From Planctomycetota bacterium (GTDB taxonomy: Bacteria; Planctomycetota; Phycisphaerae; Sedimentisphaerales; Anaerohalosphaeraceae), in assembly GCA_030637065.1 (NCBI GenBank), contig DAOVVQ010000180.1, forward strand, positions 1 through 7,838: a stretch of 7,838 nt of DNA. Direction: 5' to 3'. Shown one piece after another: positions 1-6,309 of the stretch. The notes under the pieces are model-generated. The model did not search any database. It had not been told where the DNA came from and worked only from the letters and a program-made list of their open reading frames with translations. Numbering within the stretch: the first letter of the stretch is position 1; every line of letters begins with the position of its first letter. The position numbers were made by a program, and so were the translations under genes.

Positions 1-393
1 GTCGGCATCACGCGGGCCAGGGACAACCTCACCGTCAGCTATGCCAAACACCGCACCTTCCGCGGCCAGTTCCTGCGGACCGTGCCGTCGCAGTTCCTTT
101 ACGAGATCGGCTATGACGCCAGCGAATACCAAACCGGCCTCAATTATGAACCGTTCGAGGACGATGGCATCGCCTTCACCAAGACCCGACCAGAAGCCGA
201 ACCCGGCGATACGGCTGGGCAAGCCGGCAGATTCGTGCCCGGCGAGCTTGTCGAGCATAAAAAATTCGGCCTCGGCAGGATAAAGGAGTTCCTCGACCTC
301 GGCGAAAAAAGCATCGTGGTCGTCAGGTTCAATTCGGGCAAGACCAAGTCGCTAATGGTCCAGTACGCAAAATTGAAAAAAATTACGATATAA
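1..393 (+). CDS. uvrD: UvrD/PcrA-type ATP-dependent DNA helicase, C-terminal fragment (5' end outside window)
   Basis: The frame is open from base 1 to the TAA at 391-393, giving the last 130 residues of a superfamily 1A 3'-5' DNA helicase. The fragment opens with VGITRARDNLTVSYA, which is helicase motif VI, containing the arginine that contacts the ATP phosphates. It continues into a PSQFLYEI segment typical of the end of domain 2A (about residues 28-36). After an acidic linker, residues 78-130 (FVPGELVEHKKFGLGRI, then VVVRFNSGKTKSLMVQYAKLKKI) form the small Tudor-like C-terminal domain of PcrA and UvrD, which in those enzymes contacts RNA polymerase. Family roles are nucleotide excision repair, mismatch repair and transcription-coupled repair. 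The fragment cannot separate UvrD from PcrA or a Rep-like paralogue. The next gene has its own promoter, so this is probably the end of its transcript, though I see no clear terminator. Confidence 0.9.
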   Translation, partial: VGITRARDNLTVSYAKHRTFRGQFLRTVPSQFLYEIGYDASEYQTGLNYEPFEDDGIAFTKTRPEAEPGDTAGQAGRFVPGELVEHKKFGLGRIKEFLDLGEKSIVVVRFNSGKTKSLMVQYAKLKKITI

Positions 394-414
394 CCGGGGC
401 CGAAAAAAATTCAG

Positions 415-442
415 TTGCCAACAGCCGGCGTATGCTTATAAT
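415..442 (+). promoter_or_regulatory. Sigma70-type promoter for pgi
   Basis: TTGCCA (415-420) and a perfect TATAAT (437-442) are separated by 16 bases, close to the housekeeping sigma consensus. Transcription would start near 449, leaving a leader of about 42 bases before the pgi GTG. A 6-bp inverted repeat, GCGTAT (428-433) and ATACGC (457-462), brackets the -10 box and expected start and could be an operator; this is inference from sequence only. Confidence 0.6.
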
Positions 443-491
443 CAGGGTATAGTTTAATACGCAATCGAACCTAAGAACAAGGGGTAAACCA

Positions 492-1910
492 GTGGCAGAG
501 TCAGAGATCCATCTTTATTACAAAAATGTTACCGCTGAGGTGATAGGCGACGAGCACGGCATCACCAAAAAGCAGTTCGCCGACATCGCAGCCCAAACCC
601 AGCCGGCCATAGCAGAGGTCAATCGCCAGAGAGAGCAGGGCAAAACGCCCTTCCGCGACCTTCCGCTGACCGATGAGTACCGAACCAACGTCGAGCGGAT
701 AGCCGCAGAGTTTCAGGATGACTGCGAGACGCTGGTCGTGCTCGGTATCGGCGGTTCGGCCCTCGGCAATATCGCGGTCCAGACGGCCCTGAATCCTTAT
801 ATGTACAATCTCGACGCAAGCCAGCGAAAGAATAGCAAATGTCCGCGGCTGTTTGTGTTTGACAACGTCGACCCGTCCCAGTTCGGCAGCTTTTTGAACT
901 CGATCGAGGATCGCCTCGACAAGACCGTCTTCAACGTTATCAGCAAATCGGGCAGGACCGCTGAGACGGCGAGCCAGTTCCTCGTGATACGCCAGATGCT
1001 GCTTGACAAACTCGGCGACAGCGCCCTCAAGGACCGGATGATCGCAACGACAGACGCAAACGAAGGAACGATGCGAAAGATCGCGGACGCATCAGAGATA
1101 AGGACGTTGGTAGTGCCAGACGGCGTCGGCGGAAGATTCTCCGTATTAAGCCCGGTCGGGCTATTGAGCGCAGCGATGTGCGGGATCGACATCGAACAAC
1201 TGCTCAAGGGCGCCGCCGATATGGACCGGCGGGTCTCGCAAACCGAATTCGGCAATAATCCCGCTGCGATAAACGCCGGGATCAACTGGCACTACTACAA
1301 TCGCGGCAAGCCGATCTCGGTGATGATGCCCTACAGCTACGCCCTTAAGGATTTTGCCGACTGGTACCGTCAGTTATGGGCCGAGAGCCTTGGCAAGTCA
1401 AACGACCTTTCCGGCGGCAAAGTTTACGTCGGGCCCACGCCGGTCAAGGCCCTTGGCACCACCGACCAGCACAGCCAGGTCCAGCTCTACCGCGAAGGAC
1501 CCAACGACAAACTCTTTACATTCCTCCATGTAGATCGGTTCGACCGGGACGTTACGATCGGCCAGGCGCCGGATTGTGCGCCGGAGCTCGAATATCTCGC
1601 CGGAAAGAGCATGACAAAACTGCTCAACAGCGAAAAACTGGCGACCGAATACGCACTCCTCCACGACAAACGCCCCTGCCTTACCGTGAATTTCGACCGC
1701 ATCACCCCTTATACGGTCGGCCAGTTCATCTATCTCTTCGAGGTCACCACGTCGATCGCAGGGGCATTGTTCCATATCAACACGTACGATCAGCCCGCAG
1801 TGGAACTGGGCAAAGAGGCGACATTTGCCCTTATGGGCAGGCCGGGCTTTGAAGAGCTTGCCAAAAAAATCGAGCCGGTAGCCAGAATTGACGAAAAATT
1901 CCAGGTCTAA
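492..1910 (+). CDS. pgi: Glucose-6-phosphate isomerase
   Basis: Cytosolic enzyme interconverting glucose-6-phosphate and fructose-6-phosphate in glycolysis and gluconeogenesis, and feeding fructose-6-P towards GDP-mannose. The 472-residue protein has the two SIS sugar-phosphate-binding domains. GIGGSALGN (85-93) and SKSGRTAET (151-159) are the phosphate-binding loops of the first. GGRFSVLSPVGLL (213-225) holds the conserved active-site Arg215. AESLGK (297-302) carries the expected catalytic base Glu298. QHSQVQLYREG (326-336) carries His327, and the signature YDQPAVELGKE (432-442) carries Lys441. The usual QxGVE of that signature reads QPAVE here. Length and the SKSG loop fit the shorter Bacillus-like bacterial form rather than the roughly 550-residue E. 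coli form. The start is GTG at 492, about 7 bases after an AAGGGG ribosome-binding site (479-484), followed by a normal N-terminus. All key residues are present. Confidence 0.97.
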   Translation: MAESEIHLYYKNVTAEVIGDEHGITKKQFADIAAQTQPAIAEVNRQREQGKTPFRDLPLTDEYRTNVERIAAEFQDDCETLVVLGIGGSALGNIAVQTALNPYMYNLDASQRKNSKCPRLFVFDNVDPSQFGSFLNSIEDRLDKTVFNVISKSGRTAETASQFLVIRQMLLDKLGDSALKDRMIATTDANEGTMRKIADASEIRTLVVPDGVGGRFSVLSPVGLLSAAMCGIDIEQLLKGAADMDRRVSQTEFGNNPAAINAGINWHYYNRGKPISVMMPYSYALKDFADWYRQLWAESLGKSNDLSGGKVYVGPTPVKALGTTDQHSQVQLYREGPNDKLFTFLHVDRFDRDVTIGQAPDCAPELEYLAGKSMTKLLNSEKLATEYALLHDKRPCLTVNFDRITPYTVGQFIYLFEVTTSIAGALFHINTYDQPAVELGKEATFALMGRPGFEELAKKIEPVARIDEKFQV

Positions 1911-1920
1911 AGGTTGCTTT

Positions 1921-1949
1921 TCTCCTTCCTGGGAGTAAAATAGTATAAT
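1921..1949 (+). promoter_or_regulatory. Possible promoter for manC-yqgF
   Basis: A perfect TATAAT (1944-1949) lies in an AT-rich patch just after pgi. The best -35 at 17-base spacing is TCTCCT (1921-1926), a poor match, so the promoter rests on the -10 box. It would give a leader of about 150 bases before manC. A small hairpin, CTCC (1922-1925) pairing with GGAG (1932-1935), overlaps it but is too short to be a convincing pgi terminator. Confidence 0.35.
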
Positions 1950-1996
1950 ATATCCCGTCGCATGTACGGCTGGGGCGATAGAATTGGGCGGTATCC

Positions 1997-2055
1997 GGGG
2001 TAATCAGGCGGCCTTGGGGGTAACTGGCCGGCTCTGGAATAATCGAGAGGCCTTG
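1997..2055 (+). repeat. Degenerate ~20-base tandem repeat in manC leader
   Basis: Three imperfect copies follow one another: 1997-2016 (GGGGTAATCAGGCGGCCTTG), 2017-2036 (GGGGTAACTGGCCGGCTCTG) and 2036-2055 (GGAATAATCGAGAGGCCTTG), with a fainter fourth start, GGACAATCG, at 2056. Copies one and three share 17 of 22 bases when extended to GGG. CGGCC (2009-2013) can also pair with GGCCG (2026-2030). The function is unknown and the repeat may be a chance duplication of leader sequence. Confidence 0.35.
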
Positions 2056-2106
2056 GGACAATCGAATACCGAATTTATTTGCGTTGTTTGGGTGAAAGGT
2101 TTGATG

Positions 2107-3195
2107 ATGGATTATGCAGTGGTCATGGCTGGGGGCACCGGCAAACGTTTGTGGCCTTTGAGCCGCCAATCTCGTCCGAAACAGGTCCTCAAACTCATCG
2201 AGGGCCAGACACTGCTCAGACGCTGCGTCAACCGGCTGACCGGAATATTCGACCCGCGGAACATTATCATACTAACCAACGCCGGATATGCCGACATCGT
2301 CCGCGAAAATCTCATGGAAGTGCCCTACGGCAACGTCATTGCAGAGCCCGGCGTCCGCGATACCGCCGGCGCGATCGGACTGGCCGCGACAGTTTTAAAC
2401 AAGTATGACCCCGACGCGACCATGGCCGTGGTAACCGCCGACCAACTCATCGAGCCCGACGACGTTTTCCGGGATGCCCTGACGAGCGGACTTAATTTCG
2501 TAAAAGCCAACCCAAAAGCAATGATCACCTTCGGGATAAAGCCCACTTCTCCGAGCACCCAGTTGGGGTATGTGCAATTGGGCGAAGAAAAAACCTGCGA
2601 ACAGTGCGAGCACAAAATCTATGCCGTCGAGTCGTTCACCGAAAAGCCCAGCACCGATACCGCAAAGGAATACGTCTCCAGCGGCAATTATTACTGGAAT
2701 TCCGGCATGTTCGTGTGGAAAGCCAGGACCATCCTCGATAACCTGGCGAAGTTTCTTCCCGAGTCCACCGAGCCGCTGAGGCAGATACAGGCGGCGTGGG
2801 ACGGGCCCAAGCAGGCCGAAACGCTCAAGGAATGGTTCCTCAAGATGCCAAAGATCAGCATCGATTACGCTGTTATGGAAAAAGCCAAAAAAGTCCACGC
2901 CATCAAACTTGGTTGCCACTGGCTCGATATGGGCTCGTTTGCGGCGCTGGCGGACATTATCAGCTCGGACGAAAACAACAACATTGTAGTCGCCGGCCAC
3001 AGCGAACTATTGGACAGCAAGAACAATATCGTCATTACCGAAGACGAAGGGCACCTCATCGCGGTGATCGGCCTTGACAATATGGTTGTCGCCCACAGCC
3101 CCGACGCCACTTTAGTCTGTCATATCGACGACACCCAGCGATTGAAGGAACTGCTAACTCGCGTCGAGGGCCATGACAGCGGCAAATTCCTTTAA
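2107..3195 (+). CDS. manC: Mannose-1-phosphate guanylyltransferase (GDP-mannose pyrophosphorylase)
   Basis: Converts mannose-1-phosphate and GTP to GDP-mannose and pyrophosphate, supplying activated mannose (and GDP-fucose or rhamnose) for glycans. The 362-residue protein opens with a Rossmann nucleotidyltransferase domain whose signature MAGGTGKRLWPLSRQSRPKQ (residues 7-26) binds GTP and metal. Further family blocks are EPGVRDTAGAI, SFTEKPSTDTAKEYV, YYWNSGMFVWKA, ISIDYAVMEKA and WLDMGSFAAL. The last ~70 residues (SKNNIVITEDEGHLIAVIGL and following) fit the C-terminal left-handed beta-helix. It is the short ManC form without the phosphomannose isomerase domain of AlgA-type fusions. RDTAGAI replaces the commoner RNTAPAI, and a CEQC pair near residue 165 is unusual. 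ATG 2107 sits 7 bases after GAAAGG (2094-2099); ATG 2104 is equally possible on protein grounds. An in-frame extension to a TTG at 1984 is rejected because it encodes non-family sequence. Confidence 0.93.
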   Translation: MDYAVVMAGGTGKRLWPLSRQSRPKQVLKLIEGQTLLRRCVNRLTGIFDPRNIIILTNAGYADIVRENLMEVPYGNVIAEPGVRDTAGAIGLAATVLNKYDPDATMAVVTADQLIEPDDVFRDALTSGLNFVKANPKAMITFGIKPTSPSTQLGYVQLGEEKTCEQCEHKIYAVESFTEKPSTDTAKEYVSSGNYYWNSGMFVWKARTILDNLAKFLPESTEPLRQIQAAWDGPKQAETLKEWFLKMPKISIDYAVMEKAKKVHAIKLGCHWLDMGSFAALADIISSDENNNIVVAGHSELLDSKNNIVITEDEGHLIAVIGLDNMVVAHSPDATLVCHIDDTQRLKELLTRVEGHDSGKFL

Positions 3196-3226
3196 GGAAA
3201 ACCATCCTGTCCGAACAGAGCAAGAC

Positions 3227-3634
3227 ATGCGATATTTAGCAATCGACTACGGCCTGAAACGAACCGGCCTGGCCATCTGCGACGCTGGCGAAATAATCGC
3301 CTGCCCGCTTGAAGTCGTTGCCACCGGAGGCGGCCTGATACCAAAGATCGTTGACATTGTCGGCCAGGAGGAGATCGACGCCATCGTCATGGGCCTGCCG
3401 CTGAACATGGACGACAGCGAAGGACCGCAGGCAAAACTGGTCCGCCGCATCGCCCGCCAGATCGAAGATGCCGCTGGCGTACCGATCCACTTTCAAGATG
3501 AACGACTCAGCAGTTTTGAGGCCGAAAAAAAACTATCCGGAGTGGGCCTGACCAGAAAAGGAAAAAAAAAGCGCCTCGACGCCATCGCAGCCGCCGAGAT
3601 CCTTCAATGCTTCCTTGACGAAAAAGCAGGCTGA
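3227..3634 (+). CDS. yqgF: YqgF/RuvX family RNase H-fold nuclease (putative pre-16S rRNA nuclease / Holliday junction resolvase)
   Basis: Small cytosolic RNase H-like nuclease, 135 residues, the normal family length. In E. coli it is essential and implicated in 16S rRNA 5' end maturation; it was first proposed as a Holliday junction resolvase. All family blocks are present: AIDYGLKRTGLAICD (5-19, catalytic Asp7), VMGLPLNMDDSEGPQA, FQDERLSSFEAEKKL (acidic Asp-Glu pair) and KKRLDAIAAAEILQCFLD near the end with the last acidic residue. The start is set at ATG 3227 because the family begins MRxLAIDYG. An upstream ATG at 3173 would add 18 unrelated residues and overlap manC by 23 bases. The ribosome-binding site is weak (AGAG at 3217-3220). 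The 31-base gap after manC, with no promoter seen, suggests co-transcription with manC. No functional link between the two is evident. Confidence 0.93.
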   Translation: MRYLAIDYGLKRTGLAICDAGEIIACPLEVVATGGGLIPKIVDIVGQEEIDAIVMGLPLNMDDSEGPQAKLVRRIARQIEDAAGVPIHFQDERLSSFEAEKKLSGVGLTRKGKKKRLDAIAAAEILQCFLDEKAG

Positions 3635-3833
3635 CCCGCAGAGGCCAACGCGGCAAACACCCGCCGTAACTTCCTTACCAAACAGCACTTGCGCCTCATT
3701 TGCGCGCACGAACCACCGGCATCCTGCAATCTCAATGGCGTTAATGGGCACGATTTGCCATCTTTCTCGGACAAAGTTTTTTCTCCACTTCGGAAAAATG
3801 TTGTAGAAAAACGCCACGGGTGTCGTAATATGA

Positions 3834-3842
3834 TGATATAGT
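3834..3842 (+). promoter_or_regulatory. Possible extended -10 promoter for pgl
   Basis: TGATATAGT (3834-3842) matches the extended -10 pattern TGnTATAAT with one mismatch. No strong -35 is needed for such promoters; TTGTAG at 3801-3806 lies too far upstream for this box but suits a second candidate, TAATAT (3826-3831), at 19-base spacing. The start would be near 3849, giving a leader of about 178 bases. Confidence 0.35.
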
Positions 3843-3951
3843 CTAAAGACATAAGGGGGTACATGGTGAATGCCGTGAACGGCGGAGATAGTTGGCGGGG
3901 GGTTTATTGCCGGGTTAGCGCGCATTGCTGCTGGCGGCCGGGGAGGGCGTT

Positions 3952-3970
3952 TGTATTTTTCGAAAATACA
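3952..3970. repeat. 19-bp palindrome in the pgl leader
   Basis: TGTATTTTTCGAAAATACA has two 8-base arms (3952-3959 and 3963-3970) that are perfect reverse complements around TCG. It is an AT-rich island in a GC-rich stretch, 57 bases before the pgl ATG. The size and symmetry suit an operator for a dimeric repressor. A terminator is unlikely, as the stem is AT-rich with no T-run after it. Confidence 0.5.
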
Positions 3971-4026
3971 TCATGGCAACACCGCAGACGACGACCGACG
4001 GGTTTTAAAAGATTGGAGATACGACC

Positions 4027-4791
4027 ATGCAAGCTATAAAAGACGCGAAACCAAACATAAATCGAGTCGGCACACCGGAAGACCTCGCAGGAGCCGCATT
4101 TAAGGCCTTTATCGACCGCGCCGGCAAAGCCATCGCGGACAAGGGCAGTTTCAACGTCGCCATCTCCGGTGGTCATTCGCCTGAAAGGTTTTTTGAGCTG
4201 CTTGGCGAACCCCCTTCCGTCAAGGCCCTGTCGTGGGATAAGACCCATATCTTCTGGGTCGACGAGCGATGCGTCCCTCCGGAGGCCAAGGACAGCAACT
4301 ACGGACTCGCCGCGCATACCTTTCTCGACAAGGTCTCCATCCCAGCCGATAACGTCCACCGCATGTCCGGCGAGGGCGACAACTACGACAAGACCGTCAA
4401 GGATTACGAGCAGACCATCCGCGAAGTCTTCAATGTCTCACCGGGCCAGATCCCGCAGTTCGACCTGATCGTCCTGGGCATGGGCGCCGACGGCCACATC
4501 GGCTCGCTGTTCCCCACATCCTTCGCCCTCTATGACACCGATGACCTCGTCAGCGCGGTATACCTCATGGACGACGAGAACAACAAATACAATCGCATAA
4601 CCCTGACCCACCCGGTCATCTGCGCCGCAGAGCAACTGGTGATCCTCGTCTCCGGGGCGGAAAAGGCCAAAATACTACACGACGTATTCCAAAGCGAACT
4701 CGACGAAATAAAATACCCCGTACACACCCTCTGGCCGATCCTAAGCAAAGTAACATGGATAGTAGACAGCCAGGCCGCAAAGTACATCTAA
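4027..4791 (+). CDS. pgl: 6-phosphogluconolactonase
   Basis: Cytosolic hydrolase converting 6-phospho-glucono-1,5-lactone to 6-phosphogluconate, the second step of the oxidative pentose phosphate pathway after glucose-6-P dehydrogenase. The 254-residue protein is a DevB/SOL-type Pgl of normal length. Family blocks in order are VAISGGHSPERFFELL (44-59, phosphate loop), HIFWVDERCVPPEAKDSNY (74-92) and FDLIVLGMGADGHIGSLFP (145-163), which holds the Asp155 and His157 of the GMGxDGH motif. GHIGSLFP replaces the commoner GHTASLFP. The related glucosamine-6-P deaminases share the fold but lack this combination. The start is ATG 4027, 8 bases after GGAG (4015-4018). It converges with the - strand gene ending at 4894, and the hairpins between may end transcription. 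No zwf or gnd is seen next to it, so the rest of the pathway must lie elsewhere. Confidence 0.95.
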   Translation: MQAIKDAKPNINRVGTPEDLAGAAFKAFIDRAGKAIADKGSFNVAISGGHSPERFFELLGEPPSVKALSWDKTHIFWVDERCVPPEAKDSNYGLAAHTFLDKVSIPADNVHRMSGEGDNYDKTVKDYEQTIREVFNVSPGQIPQFDLIVLGMGADGHIGSLFPTSFALYDTDDLVSAVYLMDDENNKYNRITLTHPVICAAEQLVILVSGAEKAKILHDVFQSELDEIKYPVHTLWPILSKVTWIVDSQAAKYI

Positions 4792-4803
4792 CCGCCCGCG
4801 ACA

Positions 4804-4838
4804 GACAAGTTTTGTCATTCCCGCGAAGGCGGGAATCC
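4804..4838. repeat. REP-like palindromic element (dRS3-type ATTCCCGC hairpin with flanking small hairpin)
   Basis: ATTCCCGC (4817-4824) and GCGGGAAT (4829-4836) form a perfect 8-bp stem around GAAG, in the context GTCATTCCCGCGAAGGCGGG then AATCC. Elements of this sequence type are known as short interspersed palindromes in many bacteria; the Neisseria dRS3 repeat has the same ATTCCC...GGGAAT ends. Directly abutting it, GACAA (4804-4808) pairs perfectly with TTGTC (4812-4816). Its place between convergent stops suits both a repeat insertion and a bidirectional transcription end, although no long T-run follows. Confidence 0.7.
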
Positions 4839-4851
4839 AGCATAAAATAGC

Positions 4852-4868
4852 ATCCGCCAACGGCGGAT
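4852..4868. repeat. Second hairpin in the convergent intergenic region
   Basis: ATCCGCC (4852-4858) and GGCGGAT (4862-4868) are perfect 7-base inverted arms around AAC. It lies 15 bases from the REP-like element and 25 bases past the stop of the - strand gene, so it may be that gene's terminator stem or the second half of a paired REP unit. On the - strand it is followed by GCTATTTTATG, a mildly T-rich tail. Confidence 0.6.
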
Positions 4869-4893
4869 TCCTCATCGCATTTTACCACAGAGG

Positions 4894-6309
4894 CTATCTA
4901 CCCGACCGCCGCGACCCTGATGACCGCGTTGGCTTACGGGGAACACGTCTCTTCGGACGAACGATCCTAACCGTATCCAAGCCGACGATATACCGGCCAT
5001 CTTCGAGATTAGCCTCAAGATCGACACGGACGGCCAAATCGTCCGCGGGCAAAGCACCAATAACATCCGCCCGATCGAACATAACAAGCACACAACCAAC
5101 ATTGCCAGAGCCAATAACGCGCTGCATCGCAGCCGCAACCGGACCAGACCCGCCGCCGTTTATATAAAGAGCAAACGAGCCACCAACAATATCGCCCTTT
5201 TCGATACCCTCCGGCAGATACATCAAAGCCATAACAAACCGCCCCCGGCTGGAGCGGTTGATCACACGAGGAACAAAAAACATCTTCGCCTCGACAGGAG
5301 CGATCACAGTAACAAGAACCGAATTAGGCTCGGAATCCTCGACGCCATCATTTACAACAAGTTCAATAACATGCTCACCAACAGGAAGTTCGATAATCGG
5401 AGCAACGCCATTGGCGTCATAAATTTCATCATCTATCATCCAACTCCAGTAATAACTAAGCTGGTCGCTGTCAATATCGGTAGAATCTGAACCGTCAAGA
5501 GTAACCTCCACAATCCCGTCAATGTACGCATAAACCGTTTGGTCATCACCGGCATTCGCTATTGGCGGATGATTGGTCGGCTCAGGAAGAATTGTGTAGG
5601 CAAAAATATTGTTCCATAACGTTGCGTTCCAGTAGTTTTCAGGGAGTTTATTTGAATAGTCAGCAAACCCACCGACATCGCTTAAAAAAAATACATGACC
5701 GCTTCCTTCAGACAGTACATTGTTGTCAATCATGGCCACAACACTGTCACCTTCTGCATCATCAATAAGAGAAATGGCATACGGACCAAGATTAACAATT
5801 TGCCCTCCACCCCAATCATGAGAATAAAAAGTTACTTCTCCGTATGGCCCTTGCATTACTGGATGCAAAGAGTTATATGTGTAAGAGTAACCTCCCTCGC
5901 CGCTATAATAAACCCCAAACGCATTTGCCACACTGTTTTGATATGGATCGAAGAGATCGTTTTCTCCCAACAGGATAACAGAACCACCACTTAAAACAAA
6001 ATTGTATAACGCAGTTACTTCGCTTGAAGGAAACACCCCGGAGGAACCATGTTTTCCTAGCCCGACAAAAGCAATATCAATTCCGACCAAAGAGGATGGG
6101 CTAAATTCTTGTATTGGTATTAAAATATGGCCCTGTGCTAACACATCACCTGTAGCTTTTGTCATTTTTGCGCCATTTAATCCAAACCCATATGATGTTC
6201 TGCTGTCAGGCATATAGCCCACACTAACAGCACTTGCAGACTGAACAATAACCATCAAGGCAATTGTAAATATTGCATAATTAATGACTGAGCTTTGTCG
6301 AATAGGCAT
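4894..6309 (-). CDS. Secreted PKD-domain surface protein of unknown function
   Basis: I do not recognise a specific function. The 471-residue protein begins with a signal peptide: MPIR, hydrophobic core to about residue 22, and QSASA before likely cleavage after 27. Residues ~60-240 (VGIDIAFVGLG, FVLSGGSVILLGEN, GHVFFLSDVGG, LWNNIFAYTI) look like an alpha/beta glutamine-amidotransferase or ThuA-like fold, with no catalytic residues I can assign. Residues ~247-336 are a PKD/Ig-like domain (PPIANAGDDQTVY, LDGSDSTDIDSDQLSYYWSW, ELVVNDG). Residues ~341-450 (FFVPRVINRSSRGRFVMAL, VLVMFDRADVIGALP, GRYIVGLDTVRIV) match a beta-rich C-terminal domain often appended to surface proteins. The last 21 residues are strongly basic (10 Arg/Lys). 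ATG 6309 is 7 bases from AGAGGGA (6317-6323, - strand), with a promoter upstream. GC content falls from about 55% near the 3' end to 33% at the 5' end, unlike its neighbours. Confidence 0.88.
   Translation of the reverse strand: MPIRQSSVINYAIFTIALMVIVQSASAVSVGYMPDSRTSYGFGLNGAKMTKATGDVLAQGHILIPIQEFSPSSLVGIDIAFVGLGKHGSSGVFPSSEVTALYNFVLSGGSVILLGENDLFDPYQNSVANAFGVYYSGEGGYSYTYNSLHPVMQGPYGEVTFYSHDWGGGQIVNLGPYAISLIDDAEGDSVVAMIDNNVLSEGSGHVFFLSDVGGFADYSNKLPENYWNATLWNNIFAYTILPEPTNHPPIANAGDDQTVYAYIDGIVEVTLDGSDSTDIDSDQLSYYWSWMIDDEIYDANGVAPIIELPVGEHVIELVVNDGVEDSEPNSVLVTVIAPVEAKMFFVPRVINRSSRGRFVMALMYLPEGIEKGDIVGGSFALYINGGGSGPVAAAMQRVIGSGNVGCVLVMFDRADVIGALPADDLAVRVDLEANLEDGRYIVGLDTVRIVRPKRRVPRKPTRSSGSRRSGR

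Larger units (their letters stand above)
3635..4026 (+). other. 392-base leader/intergenic region before pgl
   Basis: No recognisable protein gene lies here. The first ~150 bases contain only weak hairpins (TGCGC 3690-3694 with GCGCA 3704-3708; CGGC 3651-3654 with GCCG 3663-3666) and no clear terminator for yqgF. The second half contains a possible extended -10 promoter (3834-3842), an AAGGGGG followed by an ATG-initiated 58-codon reading frame (3863-4039) that runs over the pgl start, and a 19-bp palindrome (3952-3970). The ribosome-binding site of pgl, GGAG at 4015-4018, is at the right edge. Confidence 0.6.

Noticed and set aside
797..1285. 162-residue open frame on the - strand inside pgi
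   Set aside because: Antisense shadow; composition follows the pgi codons and no family is recognisable.
1914..1949. TTGCTT as -35 for the manC promoter
   Set aside because: The spacing to TATAAT (1944) is 24 bases, too long for a sigma70 promoter.
1984..2106. In-frame N-terminal extension of ManC from a TTG at 1984
   Set aside because: The added 41 residues are low-complexity repeat translation with no family match. The GTP-binding signature starts normally after ATG 2107, with a ribosome-binding site at 2094-2099.
2395..3000. 201-residue open frame on the - strand inside manC
   Set aside because: Shadow of a GC-rich gene in the opposite frame; no domain, and manC is clearly coding.
3173..3226. 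Longer YqgF from ATG 3173
   Set aside because: It adds 18 non-family residues and overlaps manC; family members start at MRYLAIDYG.
3533..3925. 130-residue - strand frame over the yqgF end and the following gap
   Set aside because: Much of it is antisense to yqgF, has no family features, and no good start signal was seen.
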